Assembly (NCBI RefSeq): GCF_004681975.1
Contig: NZ_SMLK01000002.1
Location: 496,001 to 560,000 of the forward strand
From: Ramlibacter humi
Lineage (GTDB): Bacteria > Pseudomonadota > Gammaproteobacteria > Burkholderiales > Burkholderiaceae_C
Reading direction: 5' to 3'
Length of the DNA stretch: 64,000 nucleotides
Every line of letters starts with the position of its first letter. Positions within the stretch are counted from its first letter, which is position 1. The position numbers and the translations under genes are program-made. The notes below the pieces were generated by a model, which saw only the letters and a program-made list of their open reading frames with translations, was not told the DNA's origin and did no database searches. Of this stretch, positions 38,229 to 47,694 are shown piece after piece.

Positions 38229-40251
38229 AACGCTGCCGCTGCACAGCAGCCTGTGCCGCCGCGAAGCGGCTTCGTTCCAGCAGGCGGTGAAGGGCAGCGA
38301 GCCCGTCGTCGTCGCCTGCACCCAGGAAAAGAGGCTCTTCGCCGAGATCGGCACGCAGACCGAAGGCGCCGTCGCGCCTGTCCGCTTCGTCAACATCCGC
38401 GAGACCGGCGGCTGGAGCCGCGATGCGGCGCAGGCCATGCCGAAGATCGCGGCGCTGCTCGCGGCGGCGAAGCTGCCTGAACCCGAGCCCGTGCCCACCG
38501 TCGGCTACGCCAGCCAGGGGCGCCTGCTGGTGATCGGCCCGCTGCAGCAGGCCGAGCGCGCCGCCGCCCTCGTGCAGGACACGCTGGACGTCACGCTGTT
38601 CACCACGGGCGGGCCGGGCGCGCAGGACCGCCGGCAGCTCGTGCTGGGCGGCCGCATCGACGGGCTCACCGGCTGGCTCGGCGCGTTCCGCTTCGACTGG
38701 ACACCGGTCAACCCCATCGACCTGGACCTGTGCACGCGCTGCAATGCGTGCGTGGCCGCCTGCCCCGAGCAGGCGATCGGGCTGGACTACCAGATCGACC
38801 TGGCTCGCTGCACCGGCCACCGCCAGTGCGTGAAGGTGTGCGAAGCCGCGGGCGCCATCGACTTCGACCGGCAGGCGCAGGCGCAGTCGGACACTTTCGA
38901 CCTGGTGCTGGACCTGCGCGCGCAGCCGGCCTTCGCGCAGCACGCGCCGCCGCAAGGCTATTTCCACCTGCCGGCGGCCGGCGAGGGCGCCTGGGGCGAA
39001 GCGGCGCTGCTCACCGTGCTGAAGCTGCGCGAGATGGTGGGCGAGTTCGAGAAGCCGCGCTTCTTCCAATACAAGCAGAAGCTGTGCGCGCACACGCGCA
39101 ACGGCCAGGTCGGCTGCGACGCGTGCATCGCCATCTGCTCGGCGGCCGCCATCAGCAGCGAGCCTTCGCGCCAGCAAGTCAAGGTCAATCCCAACCTTTG
39201 CGTGGGCTGCGGTGCCTGCACCACCGTGTGCCCCACCGGCGCGCTGACGTATGCGTACCCCCGCGCGCCGGAACAAGGCCTGCACCTGCGCACGCTGCTC
39301 TCCACCTACGCGCAAGCCGGCGGCCGCGATGCGGTGCTGCTGCTCCACAGCCAGGAAGCCGGCCGCGTGCTGGTGGAAGACCTGGGCCGCGCGGCCCGCC
39401 TGGGCCAGGCGCAGGGCATTCCCGCCAACGTCATCCCGGTCGGCCTGTGGCACACGGCCAGCACCGGGCTGGACCTGTGGCTGTCGGCGGTCGCGTTCGG
39501 CGCTTCGCAGGTCGTGGTGCTCGTCACCGGCGAGGAAGCGCCGCAATACCTCGACGGCTTGAAGGAGCAGATGGCGGTGGCACAAGCCATCCTGCACGGG
39601 CTGGGTTACGCGGGCACGCATTTCGAACTGCTGCAGGCCACGTCGACGCCTACGCTCGACGCCGCCTTGCAATCGCTGCGCAACACGCGACAGCAGGTGC
39701 CGCGCGAAGCCGCGAAGTTCGCCGTCGCCGCGGAAAAGCGCGCCACGCTGGAGCTGGCACTCGATCACCTCGCCGCGCACGCGCCGCAGCGGCCGGAAGC
39801 CATCGAACTGCCGGCAGCCGGTTCGCCGTTCGGCTCCGTCGCCGTGGACAAGGATCGCTGCACGCTGTGCATGAGCTGCGTCGGCGCGTGCCCCGCCAGC
39901 GCGCTGCAGGACAACCCGCAGTCGCCGCAGCTGAAGTTCATCGAGATGAACTGCGTGCAGTGCGGCCTGTGCGCCACCACCTGCCCGGAAGACGCCATCA
40001 CGCTGCAGCCGCGCCTGCTGCTCACGCCGCAGCGGCGCGAAGCGCGCGTGCTCAACGAAACCCAGCCTTTTGCCTGCGTGCGCTGCGGCAAGCCCTTCGG
40101 CACGCTCAAGGCGATCGAGGCCATGCTGGGCAAGCTGTCCGGCCACGCCATGTTCCAGGGTGCCGCGCTGGAGCGGCTGAAGATGTGCGGCGACTGCCGC
40201 GTGATCGACCTCTACTCCGCCACCGACGAGGCGAAGATCACCGATGCCTGA
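38155..40251 (+). CDS. Multi-cluster 4Fe-4S protein of the formate dehydrogenase locus
   Basis: A 698-residue soluble protein rich in ferredoxin-type motifs. An N-terminal CDC pair precedes CTRCNACVAACP and CTGHRQCVKVCE. The middle holds CDACIAIC and CVGCGACTTVCP, and the C-terminal part CTLCMSCVGACP and CVQCGLCATTCP, then CVRC and CGDC. This suggests about six clusters. The precise job is unknown; it may relay electrons or help maturation of formate dehydrogenase. Its stop overlaps torD by 8 nt. Confidence 0.88.
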   Translation: MPTLICDCNKTMPLKAASLGAALGETLPLHSSLCRREAASFQQAVKGSEPVVVACTQEKRLFAEIGTQTEGAVAPVRFVNIRETGGWSRDAAQAMPKIAALLAAAKLPEPEPVPTVGYASQGRLLVIGPLQQAERAAALVQDTLDVTLFTTGGPGAQDRRQLVLGGRIDGLTGWLGAFRFDWTPVNPIDLDLCTRCNACVAACPEQAIGLDYQIDLARCTGHRQCVKVCEAAGAIDFDRQAQAQSDTFDLVLDLRAQPAFAQHAPPQGYFHLPAAGEGAWGEAALLTVLKLREMVGEFEKPRFFQYKQKLCAHTRNGQVGCDACIAICSAAAISSEPSRQQVKVNPNLCVGCGACTTVCPTGALTYAYPRAPEQGLHLRTLLSTYAQAGGRDAVLLLHSQEAGRVLVEDLGRAARLGQAQGIPANVIPVGLWHTASTGLDLWLSAVAFGASQVVVLVTGEEAPQYLDGLKEQMAVAQAILHGLGYAGTHFELLQATSTPTLDAALQSLRNTRQQVPREAAKFAVAAEKRATLELALDHLAAHAPQRPEAIELPAAGSPFGSVAVDKDRCTLCMSCVGACPASALQDNPQSPQLKFIEMNCVQCGLCATTCPEDAITLQPRLLLTPQRREARVLNETQPFACVRCGKPFGTLKAIEAMLGKLSGHAMFQGAALERLKMCGDCRVIDLYSATDEAKITDA

Positions 40252-40861
40252 ACCCATCCCTGCTTCTTCCGCCCTGGACGAGGAGACCGCGCGCGCCGAG
40301 GTCTACGGCCTGCTGGCGCTGCTGTACTACGCGCCGCCTTCGGAAGACGTGCTCAGCGCGCTGCAGGTGGCGGTGACCGACGCGCCGGCCGACGGCGCCT
40401 TCCTGGAGGAGCCGTGGCGCGCCTTCGTCGGCGTGGCGCGCGAAATGTCGGCGCGGCAGGTGGCCGTCGAATACGACACGCTCTTCGGCGGGGTCGGCAA
40501 GCCCGACGTCTACCTCTTCGGTTCGCATTACCTGAGCGGCTTCCTCAACGAGCGCCCGCTGGCCAAGCTGCGCGACGACCTGCGCGCGCTGGGTCTCACG
40601 CGCGACGAGGCCATGCCGGAAACCGAGGACCACATCGCCTACCTGTCGGAAGTGATGCGCTACCTGATCGCGGGCGACGACGCGGCGGTGGCCAACCTCA
40701 GCCGCCAGCGCGAGTTCTTCGGCGCGCACCTGCAGCCTTGGGCCGGCGAACTTGGCGAAGCCATCCGCGCGCACCCCGCCGCGCGGTTCTACGCCGCGCT
40801 GGCCGGCTTCACCCAGGCCTTCTTCCAGGTGGAGCAGCAGGGCTTCGACCTGCTCGCCTGA
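40244..40861 (+). CDS. TorD/DmsD-family molybdoenzyme chaperone
   Basis: A 205-residue all-helical cytoplasmic chaperone. Characteristic parts are EVYGLLALLYYAPPS near the start, VEYDTLFGGVGKP, YLFGSHYLSGFLNERPL and the ETEDHIAYLSEVMRYLI helix. Such proteins hold the Tat signal of a molybdoenzyme until its cofactor is in place; the client is probably the FDH alpha subunit encoded next. Confidence 0.92.
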   Translation: MPEPIPASSALDEETARAEVYGLLALLYYAPPSEDVLSALQVAVTDAPADGAFLEEPWRAFVGVAREMSARQVAVEYDTLFGGVGKPDVYLFGSHYLSGFLNERPLAKLRDDLRALGLTRDEAMPETEDHIAYLSEVMRYLIAGDDAAVANLSRQREFFGAHLQPWAGELGEAIRAHPAARFYAALAGFTQAFFQVEQQGFDLLA

Positions 40862-40980
40862 TCGCGCTTCGGGGTTTACCCGGATGATCGGCGTGCACCG
40901 ATTTGTCCCCCTTTGGTGGCTTCATTTCGCTATGCTCTTGTGTGCATAAGCCAACGATGCGCCCACGAAGGAGCCAGCCC

Positions 40981-41193
40981 ATGGGATCTCCCGCCAGCAA
41001 ACTCTCGCGCCGCACGCTGTTCGCCGGTGCCGCCGCCACCGGCGCCGTGGCCGCGGCGGCGGGCCTCGCGGCCGCTTCGCGCGAAGCGGCCCCGCAGCAG
41101 GCCACCGACCTGCCCAAGCCCCCGCCCGAACGCGGCGGCGGCTACGAGCTCTCCGAGCACGTCCAACGCTACTACCAGACCACCCGGGTGTGA
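40981..41193 (+). CDS. Short twin-arginine signal protein of the FDH operon
   Basis: A 70-residue protein with a Tat motif (SRRTLFAG) and hydrophobic stretch, then a short Pro/Gly-rich tail ending in YELSEHVQRYYQTTRV. This is the usual FdhX-like small gene before fdhA in betaproteobacteria; its role is unknown. AAGGAG at 40968-40973 is a strong ribosome site. The 119-nt gap upstream probably holds the main FDH promoter. Confidence 0.85.
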   Translation: MGSPASKLSRRTLFAGAAATGAVAAAAGLAAASREAAPQQATDLPKPPPERGGGYELSEHVQRYYQTTRV

Positions 41194-41215
41194 CCCGCGG
41201 CCGAAGGGAGCTTCC

Positions 41216-44197
41216 ATGTTGCTGACCAAGAAGAGCGGCGCGGCCCCTGCGGGCCGGCGCGAGGATGCCGCGCGTTCGCCATTCATCCACAGCCTGCAGC
41301 GCGGCCTCTCGCGCGCGCTGCCCACCATGGACCGGCGCGCGTTCCTGCGCCGCTCGGGCCTGGGCGTCGGCGTGGGCATCGCGGCCGGCAGCCTCACGCT
41401 GGTGAAGAGGGCCAAGGCCGCGGGCGGCGATTCCGCCATCACCGGCGCCGGCAAGATCGAAGTCAAGCGCACCGTCTGCTCGCACTGCTCGGTGGGCTGC
41501 GCCATCGACGCCGTGGTGGAAAACGGCGTGTGGGTGCGGCAGGAACCGGTGTTCGATTCGCCCATCAACCTGGGCGCGCACTGCGCCAAGGGCGCTTCCA
41601 TCCGCGAGCACGGCCACGGCGAGTACCGCCTGCGCTACCCGATGAAGCTGGTGGACGGCAAGTACCAGCGCATCTCGTGGGACCAGGCACTCAACGAGAT
41701 CAGCGCGAAGGTGCTGGAGCTGCGCAAGGCCAGCGGCCCCGAAGCCGTGTACTGGATCGGCTCCTCGAAGCACTCGAACGAGCAGTCGTACCTGATGCGC
41801 AAGTTCGTCAGCCTCTGGGGCAGCAACAACTGCGACCACCAGGCGCGCATCTGCCACAGCACCACGGTCGCCGGCGTCGCCAACACCTGGGGCTACGGCG
41901 CGATGACCAACTCGTACAACGACATGCAGAACAGCAAGTGCGCGTTGTACATCGGCTCCAACGCCGCCGAGGCGCACCCGGTCAGCCTGCTGCACATGCT
42001 GCACTCCAAGGAGAACGGCTGCAGGATGATCGTGGTGGACCCGCGCTTCACGCGCACCGCCGCCAAGGCCGACGACTACGTGCGCATCCGCTCCGGCTCG
42101 GACATCCCGTTCCTCTTCGGCGTGCTGTACCACGTGTTCAAGAACGGGTGGGACGACAAGAAGTACGTCAACGACCGCGTCTACGGCATGGACAAGGTGC
42201 GCGAGGACGTGATGGCCAAGTGGACGCCCGACAAGGTGGAGGAAGCCTGCGGCGTGCCCGAGGCGACGGTCTACAAGGTCGCCGAGGCGATGGCCAGGAA
42301 CCGGCCTTCGACCATCGTGTGGTGCATGGGCCAGACGCAGCACACCACCGGCAACGCCATCGTGCGGGCCTCGTGCATCCTGCAGCTGGCGCTGGGCAAC
42401 ATCGGCGTGTCGGGCGGCGGCGCCAACATCTTCCGCGGCCACGACAACGTGCAGGGCGCGACGGACGTCGGCCCCAACCCCGATTCGCTGCCCGGCTACT
42501 ACGGCATCGTGGAAGGCTCGTGGCGCCACTACGCCAAGGTCTGGGGCGTCGACTACGACTGGCTCAAGGGCCGGTTCGCCAGCCCCACGATGATGACCAA
42601 GCCCGGCATCACCGTCTCGCGCTGGATCGACGGCGTGCTGGAGAAGAACGAGCTGATCGACCAGGACCCGAACCTGCGGGCGGTTTTCTACTGGGGGCAT
42701 GCGCCGAACTCGCAGACGCGCGGGGTCGAGATGAAGCGGGCCATGGACAAGCTGGACCTGCTGGTGGTGGTGGACCCGTACCCGTCGGCGACGGCGGCGA
42801 TGGCCGCCATGCCGGGCGACCCCAAGGACCTGAACCCGAACCGCGCCGTGTACCTGCTGCCGGCGTCCACGCAGTTCGAGACCAGCGGATCGGTGACCGC
42901 TTCCAACCGCTCGCTGCAGTGGCGCGAGAAGGTGATCGAGCCGCTGTGGGAGAGCCGCACCGACCACATGATCATGTACCAGCTGGCCGACAAGCTGGGC
43001 TTCGGCAAGGAGCTGGTCAAGAACTACCAGCTGCAGAAGGTCAAGGGCATGGACGAACCCGTGCCCGAGGACATCCTGCGCGAGATCAACAAGTCCAACT
43101 GGTCCATCGGCTACACCGGGCAGAGCCCGGAGCGCCTGAAGGCGCACATGAAGCTGATGGCCAGCTTCGACGTCAAGACGCTGCGCGCCAAGGGCAGCGT
43201 GAAGGACCCGGCGACGGGCTACGACATCGAGGGCGACTACTTCGGCCTTCCGTGGCCCTGCTTCGGCACGCCCGAACTCAAGCACCCCGGCACGCACGTG
43301 CTCTACAACCCTTCGCTGCACGTCATGGACGGCGGCGGCAACTTCCGCGCCAACTTCGGCGTCGAGAAGGACGGCGTCAACCTGCTGGCCGAGGACGGGT
43401 CCGCTTCCAAGGGCGCGGACATCCAGACCGGCTACCCCGAGTTCGACCACGTGCTGCTCAAGAAGCTGGGCTGGTGGGACGAGCTCACCGACGCCGAGAA
43501 GGCGCTGGCCGAGGGCAAGAACTGGAAGACCGACCTGTCGGGCGGGATCATCCGCGTCGTGATGAAGAACCACGGCTGCCACCCGTTCGGCAACGCCAAG
43601 GCGCGGGCGGTGGTGTGGAACTTCCCCGACCCGATCCCGCAGCACCGCGAGCCTCTGTACAGCACTCGGCCCGACCTGGTGGCCAAGTACCCGTCCCACG
43701 ACGACAAGAAGGCCTTCTGGCGCCTGCCCACGCTGTTCAAGACCGTGCAGCAGAAGAACCTGGAGGACAAGGTCGCGCAGAAATTCCCGCTCATCCTCAC
43801 CTCGGGCCGGCTGGTGGAGTACGAAGGCGGCGGCGAGGAGACGCGGTCCAACCCGTGGCTGGCGGAACTGCAGCAGGAAGCCTTCGTCGAGATCAACCCC
43901 AAGACCGCGGCCGAGCGGCAGATCAGGAACGGCGACCGCGTGTGGCTGAAGTCGCCCACCGGCGCGCGGCTGAACGTGCAGGCGCTGGTGACCGAGCGCG
44001 TGGGCCCCGACACGGTGTGGATGCCGTTCCACTTCTCCGGCCGATGGCAGGGCGCGGACCTGCTGGCGTACTACCCGAACGGCGCGGCGCCCATCGTTCG
44101 CGGCGAGGCGGTGAACACCGCCACCACGTACGGCTACGACAGCGTCACGATGATGCAGGAAACAAAAACGACCATCTGCCAGGTCGAAAGAGCCTGA
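41216..44197 (+). CDS. fdnG: Formate dehydrogenase, alpha (molybdopterin) subunit
   Basis: A 993-residue catalytic subunit oxidising formate to CO2 at a Mo/W-bis-MGD centre. The Tat motif DRRAFLRRS (Arg40-Arg41) indicates export, so the site faces the periplasm. A [4Fe-4S] cluster is bound by Cys88, Cys91, Cys95 and Cys123. Cys213 in ARICHSTT occupies the selenocysteine position of E. coli FdnG, with His214 beside it. The C-terminal molybdopterin dinucleotide-binding domain is complete. The symbol is by similarity; FdoG is equally close. Confidence 0.95.
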   Translation: MLLTKKSGAAPAGRREDAARSPFIHSLQRGLSRALPTMDRRAFLRRSGLGVGVGIAAGSLTLVKRAKAAGGDSAITGAGKIEVKRTVCSHCSVGCAIDAVVENGVWVRQEPVFDSPINLGAHCAKGASIREHGHGEYRLRYPMKLVDGKYQRISWDQALNEISAKVLELRKASGPEAVYWIGSSKHSNEQSYLMRKFVSLWGSNNCDHQARICHSTTVAGVANTWGYGAMTNSYNDMQNSKCALYIGSNAAEAHPVSLLHMLHSKENGCRMIVVDPRFTRTAAKADDYVRIRSGSDIPFLFGVLYHVFKNGWDDKKYVNDRVYGMDKVREDVMAKWTPDKVEEACGVPEATVYKVAEAMARNRPSTIVWCMGQTQHTTGNAIVRASCILQLALGNIGVSGGGANIFRGHDNVQGATDVGPNPDSLPGYYGIVEGSWRHYAKVWGVDYDWLKGRFASPTMMTKPGITVSRWIDGVLEKNELIDQDPNLRAVFYWGHAPNSQTRGVEMKRAMDKLDLLVVVDPYPSATAAMAAMPGDPKDLNPNRAVYLLPASTQFETSGSVTASNRSLQWREKVIEPLWESRTDHMIMYQLADKLGFGKELVKNYQLQKVKGMDEPVPEDILREINKSNWSIGYTGQSPERLKAHMKLMASFDVKTLRAKGSVKDPATGYDIEGDYFGLPWPCFGTPELKHPGTHVLYNPSLHVMDGGGNFRANFGVEKDGVNLLAEDGSASKGADIQTGYPEFDHVLLKKLGWWDELTDAEKALAEGKNWKTDLSGGIIRVVMKNHGCHPFGNAKARAVVWNFPDPIPQHREPLYSTRPDLVAKYPSHDDKKAFWRLPTLFKTVQQKNLEDKVAQKFPLILTSGRLVEYEGGGEETRSNPWLAELQQEAFVEINPKTAAERQIRNGDRVWLKSPTGARLNVQALVTERVGPDTVWMPFHFSGRWQGADLLAYYPNGAAPIVRGEAVNTATTYGYDSVTMMQETKTTICQVERA

Positions 44198-44212
44198 CGA
44201 GAGGAGACCGCC

Positions 44213-44830
44213 ATGGCCCGCATGAAATTCATCTGCGACTCGGAACGCTGCATCGAGTGCAACGGCTGCGTCACCGCGTGCAAGAACGAGCACGAGATCC
44301 CCTGGGGCGTGAACCGCCGGCGCGTGGTGACGCTCAACGACGGCGTGCCCGGCGAGAAGTCCATCTCGGTGGCGTGCATGCACTGCTCCGATGCGCCCTG
44401 CATGGCGGTGTGCCCGGTCAGCTGCTTCTACCGCACCGAGGACGGCGTGGTGCTGCACGACAAGGACGCCTGCATCGGCTGCGGCTACTGCAGCTATGCG
44501 TGCCCGTTCGGTGCGCCGCAATTCCCCGCCGCCGGCAACTTCGGCGTGCGCGGCAAGATGGACAAGTGCACCTTCTGCGCCGGCGGCCCGGAGGAGCACG
44601 GCTCGCAGGCCGAGTTCGAGAAATACGGCCGCAACCGCCTGGCCGAAGGCAAGCTGCCCGCGTGCGCCGAGATGTGCTCCACCAAGGCGCTGCTGGCGGG
44701 CGACGGCGACGTGGTGGCCGACATCTTCCGCAACCGCGTGGTCAAGCGCGGCAAGGGCGCCGAAGTCTGGGGCTGGGGCACGGCGTACGGTTCGAAGCAG
44801 GCCGGCCAACCGAACGGGCAGAAGTCATGA
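44213..44830 (+). CDS. fdnH: Formate dehydrogenase, beta (4Fe-4S) subunit
   Basis: A 205-residue electron-transfer subunit with four ferredoxin-type Cys groups: CIECNGCVTACK, CMHCSDAPCMAVCP, CIGCGYCSYACP, and CTFC with CAEMC. It carries electrons from the alpha subunit to the cytochrome b. It is shorter than E. coli FdnH and lacks the C-terminal membrane anchor, as is common in betaproteobacteria. The stop overlaps the next ATG. Confidence 0.94.
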   Translation: MARMKFICDSERCIECNGCVTACKNEHEIPWGVNRRRVVTLNDGVPGEKSISVACMHCSDAPCMAVCPVSCFYRTEDGVVLHDKDACIGCGYCSYACPFGAPQFPAAGNFGVRGKMDKCTFCAGGPEEHGSQAEFEKYGRNRLAEGKLPACAEMCSTKALLAGDGDVVADIFRNRVVKRGKGAEVWGWGTAYGSKQAGQPNGQKS

Positions 44831-45045
44831 TGCGCGCCGCTCTCATCGCCATCGCCGCGTTCGCGCTCGCCGCCTGCGGCGAGAAGCCGCAGACCAACCG
44901 CGCCGACCACGACACCGCGCTGTACAAGGGCACCGGCACGCCTTTCGTCGCGCCCGGCTGGAAGCAGGGTGACCGCAACAGCTGGGAGCAGCAGCTCAAG
45001 ACGCGCGCCCAGATGGGGCAGAACGACTATGTCAAGGTCAACTGA
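44827..45045 (+). CDS. Small lipoprotein between FDH beta and gamma genes
   Basis: A 72-residue protein with a lipoprotein signal (MMRAALIAIAAFALAAC, Cys17) and a short polar body (GTGTPFVAPGWKQGDRNSWEQ). It overlaps the beta gene by 4 nt and the gamma gene by 17 nt, so it is built into the operon. It may help assemble or anchor the complex; no family function is known. Confidence 0.85.
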   Translation: MMRAALIAIAAFALAACGEKPQTNRADHDTALYKGTGTPFVAPGWKQGDRNSWEQQLKTRAQMGQNDYVKVN

Positions 45046-46264
45046 GCTGATCGCGCGGTCGCTGATCGCGCTGGCGGCGCTGGTGGCGGGCCCGGCGATG
45101 GCGCAGGCCACGCAACCCGGCCAGTCGCAAGGCAGCGGACAGGCCGCGGCCGCCCAACCCGCCGCGTCGCAACCCACGGCGGCGGTTGGCATCCAGGGCC
45201 AGAACATCTTCCAGGTGAAGCCCGAGACGCGGCCGGACGCGTCCAGCGAGCCCGGCTACGCCGAGCAGACCAACGGCCAGCGCAACCGCGTGCAGCCGGG
45301 CAACAACGCGCCGATGTGGCGGCAGGTGCAGAACGGCATGGAGGGCTACAGCAGCCTGCCGAAGTCGGAAGCGCCCGAAGCGGGCGTGCTGATCCAGGCG
45401 CCGGTGCAATACCCGGGCTCGCGCTTCACCACCGCCGGCGAAGCCTGGCGCCAGGTGCGCAACCGCTGGCTCATCCCGTACGGCGGCTCGCTGATCCTCA
45501 TCACGCTGGGCGCGCTGGCCATCTTCTATTTCGCCAAGGGGCCGGTCGGCCAGCATGACCCGGACACGGGCCGCAAGATCGAGCGCTTCACGCCTTTCGA
45601 GCGCGCCGCGCACTGGGCCAACGCCATCGCGTTCGTCGCGCTGATGATCACGGGCATCGTCATGGCGTTCGGCAAGTTCTTCCTGCTGCCCATCCTCGGC
45701 GGCACGCTGTTCGGCTGGCTCACGTGGCTGCTGAAGACGCTGCACAACTTCGCCGGCCCGCTGTTCGCGGTGTCGCTGGTCATCGTGTTCTTCACCTTCC
45801 TGCGCGACAACTGGCCGCAGAAGGGCGACCTCCACTGGCTGGCGCGCGCCGGCGGCATGCTCGGCAAGCCCGGGCAAGAGCCGCCTTCGCACCGCTTCAA
45901 CGCGGGCGAGAAGATCGTGTTCTGGGGCGGCGTGCTGTTCCTCGGTGCCATCGTGGTGGCCTCGGGCCTGGTGCTGGACAAGCTGATCCCGAACCTGGCC
46001 TACACGCGCGCCACCATGCAGGTCGCGCACATGGTGCACGCGGTGGCTACCGTGCTGATGATGTGCCTGTTCCTCGGCCACATCTACCTGGGCACCATCG
46101 GCATGCGCGGCGCGTACTCCGCCATGCGCAACGGCTACGTCGACGAGGAGTGGGCGCGCGAGCACCACGCCTACTGGTACGAAGACATCCGGGCCGGCCG
46201 CATCCCGGCGCAGCGCAGCACGCCGCGCGAAGGCGGCGCGCCCGACCAGGTCCGCCCCGCCTGA
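45029..46264 (+). CDS. fdnI: Formate dehydrogenase, gamma (cytochrome b) subunit
   Basis: A 411-residue membrane subunit passing electrons to quinone. Residues 1-26 are a signal or anchor. A Gln/Pro/Ala-rich periplasmic stretch runs to about residue 145. The cytochrome b core has four helices with heme-ligand His in RAAHWANAIAF, LHNFAGPLFAVSL and VAHMVHAVATVL. It is much longer than E. coli FdnI because of the N-terminal extension. Confidence 0.93.
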   Translation: MSRSTELIARSLIALAALVAGPAMAQATQPGQSQGSGQAAAAQPAASQPTAAVGIQGQNIFQVKPETRPDASSEPGYAEQTNGQRNRVQPGNNAPMWRQVQNGMEGYSSLPKSEAPEAGVLIQAPVQYPGSRFTTAGEAWRQVRNRWLIPYGGSLILITLGALAIFYFAKGPVGQHDPDTGRKIERFTPFERAAHWANAIAFVALMITGIVMAFGKFFLLPILGGTLFGWLTWLLKTLHNFAGPLFAVSLVIVFFTFLRDNWPQKGDLHWLARAGGMLGKPGQEPPSHRFNAGEKIVFWGGVLFLGAIVVASGLVLDKLIPNLAYTRATMQVAHMVHAVATVLMMCLFLGHIYLGTIGMRGAYSAMRNGYVDEEWAREHHAYWYEDIRAGRIPAQRSTPREGGAPDQVRPA

Positions 46265-46288
46265 ACGAACGAGAAAAGGCCTCGCACC

Positions 46289-46819
46289 ATGAACCTGCGC
46301 CTCCTCACCGCCCTCGTGCTGGCCGCCTTCGGCCTGGCAGCGCAGGCCAAGCTGCCTCCTCCCGATGACGCCGCCAAGGCCAAGGCTGCGGAAGCCACCG
46401 CCAAGGCCGCGTGGCAGGCCAAGGTGGACGCGTTCCAGCTGTGCAAGGCGCAGGACAAGGTCGTGGCCAGGTACAAGGCCGGTGGCGGCAAGAACGGGAA
46501 GGCGGCGCCCGCCGCGGCCGCTGCCGCGAAGCCGGCTTCGTCGCCGGTTGCCGCGGCATCGTCGCCCGTCGCTGCCGCATCGGCGCCGGCCGCGGGCGCT
46601 TCCGCGCCCGGAACGCCGGTGGCTTACGCGCCGCCCACGCCGTGCGCCGACCCCGGCCCCTTCGCGTACAACCCGCCGGAGCAGAAGCCGCTGGAAACGT
46701 CCGGCGCGCATTCGCCCCCGGGCACCGCCGCCAGCCCGCCCAGCGTGCGCAACGAGTCGGCCACCATGACGCCGGCCAAGCCTTCGACGGCGCCCGCCGA
46801 AGGCGCGAAGAAGCCCTGA
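46289..46819 (+). CDS. Ala/Pro-rich periplasmic protein of the FDH operon
   Basis: A 176-residue secreted protein (signal MNLRLLTALVLAAFGLAAQA). A helical segment AAWQAKVDAFQLCKAQDKV with one Cys is followed by 100 residues of Ala/Pro/Ser repeats (SSPVAAAS type) and a second Cys near CADPGPFAY. It lies 24 nt after the gamma gene. The function is unknown. Confidence 0.75.
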   Translation: MNLRLLTALVLAAFGLAAQAKLPPPDDAAKAKAAEATAKAAWQAKVDAFQLCKAQDKVVARYKAGGGKNGKAAPAAAAAAKPASSPVAAASSPVAAASAPAAGASAPGTPVAYAPPTPCADPGPFAYNPPEQKPLETSGAHSPPGTAASPPSVRNESATMTPAKPSTAPAEGAKKP

Positions 46820-46857
46820 CCACCGGGCCCGCGCGCCCCTCGTCTTACACTGCCGCG

Positions 46858-47694
46858 ATGCTGCCGCGGTTGACTCAGGCGCGCGCGCCGCTCACGCGCG
46901 AAGTGGCTGTGCTCGACGAGCACGGCCAGCCCCAGCGCATCTCCATCCCCGCGGAACGCGACCTCACCGTCTACGTCGACCGCCGCGAGCTGGTCACGCT
47001 GATGACGCTGGGCGCCCATCCGGAATGGCTGGTGCTGGGCTACCTGCGCAACCAGCGCCTGGTGCGCTCGGCCGGCGAGATCGAATCCGTCACCGTGGAT
47101 TGGGAAGTGTCCAGCGCGGCGGTGAAGACCCGCGCGGGCATCGACCGCATCGAGGAACGCACCGCGAAGCGCGTCGTCACCACGGGCTGCGGCCAGGGCA
47201 GCGTGTTCGGCGCGCTGATGGACGAGGTGGAAGCCATCGCGCTGCCCGATGCCGTGCTGGCGCAGGAGACGCTGTACGCCATCCTCGAAGCCATCCGCCA
47301 ACAGGAGAGCACGTACAAGTCGGCCGGCTCGGTGCACGGCTGCGCGCTCTTCCGCGGCGGCGAGATGCTGCTCTTCGTCGAGGACGTCGGCCGCCACAAC
47401 GCGATCGACACCATCGCGGGCTGGATGTGGATGCAGGGCCTGGACGCGCGCGCGTCGGCCGGCGATGAACCGTTCGTCTTCTACACGACGGGGCGCCTCA
47501 CGAGCGAGATGGTGATCAAGTCGGCGCAGATGGGCGTGGCCATCGTGGTGTCGCGCAGCGGCATGACGCAGATGGGGCACGAGGTCGCGCAGCGGCTGGA
47601 CATGTGCACCCTGGGCCGCGCGCTGAACCGCCGCTTCCTCTGCTACACCGGCGCGCAGCGGCTGCGCTGGCAACCGGAAACGGTGACGCGCTAG
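46858..47694 (+). CDS. fdhD: Formate dehydrogenase accessory sulfurtransferase FdhD
   Basis: A 278-residue protein that passes sulfur from IscS to the bis-MGD cofactor so that formate dehydrogenase becomes active. Family blocks are VTLMTLGAHPEWLVLGYL, SVHGCALF and VEDVGRHNAIDTIAG. The loop that holds CxxC in E. coli FdhD reads TTGCGQGS, with Cys111 but Gly at the second position. It ends the FDH operon and overlaps the convergent deacetylase gene by 4 nt. Confidence 0.94.
   Translation: MLPRLTQARAPLTREVAVLDEHGQPQRISIPAERDLTVYVDRRELVTLMTLGAHPEWLVLGYLRNQRLVRSAGEIESVTVDWEVSSAAVKTRAGIDRIEERTAKRVVTTGCGQGSVFGALMDEVEAIALPDAVLAQETLYAILEAIRQQESTYKSAGSVHGCALFRGGEMLLFVEDVGRHNAIDTIAGWMWMQGLDARASAGDEPFVFYTTGRLTSEMVIKSAQMGVAIVVSRSGMTQMGHEVAQRLDMCTLGRALNRRFLCYTGAQRLRWQPETVTR

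Noticed and set aside
40922-44809. A 1295-residue open frame on the minus strand across formate dehydrogenase
   Set aside because: It lies opposite the FDH alpha and beta genes, has no motif, and reflects the third-position GC bias of the real genes.
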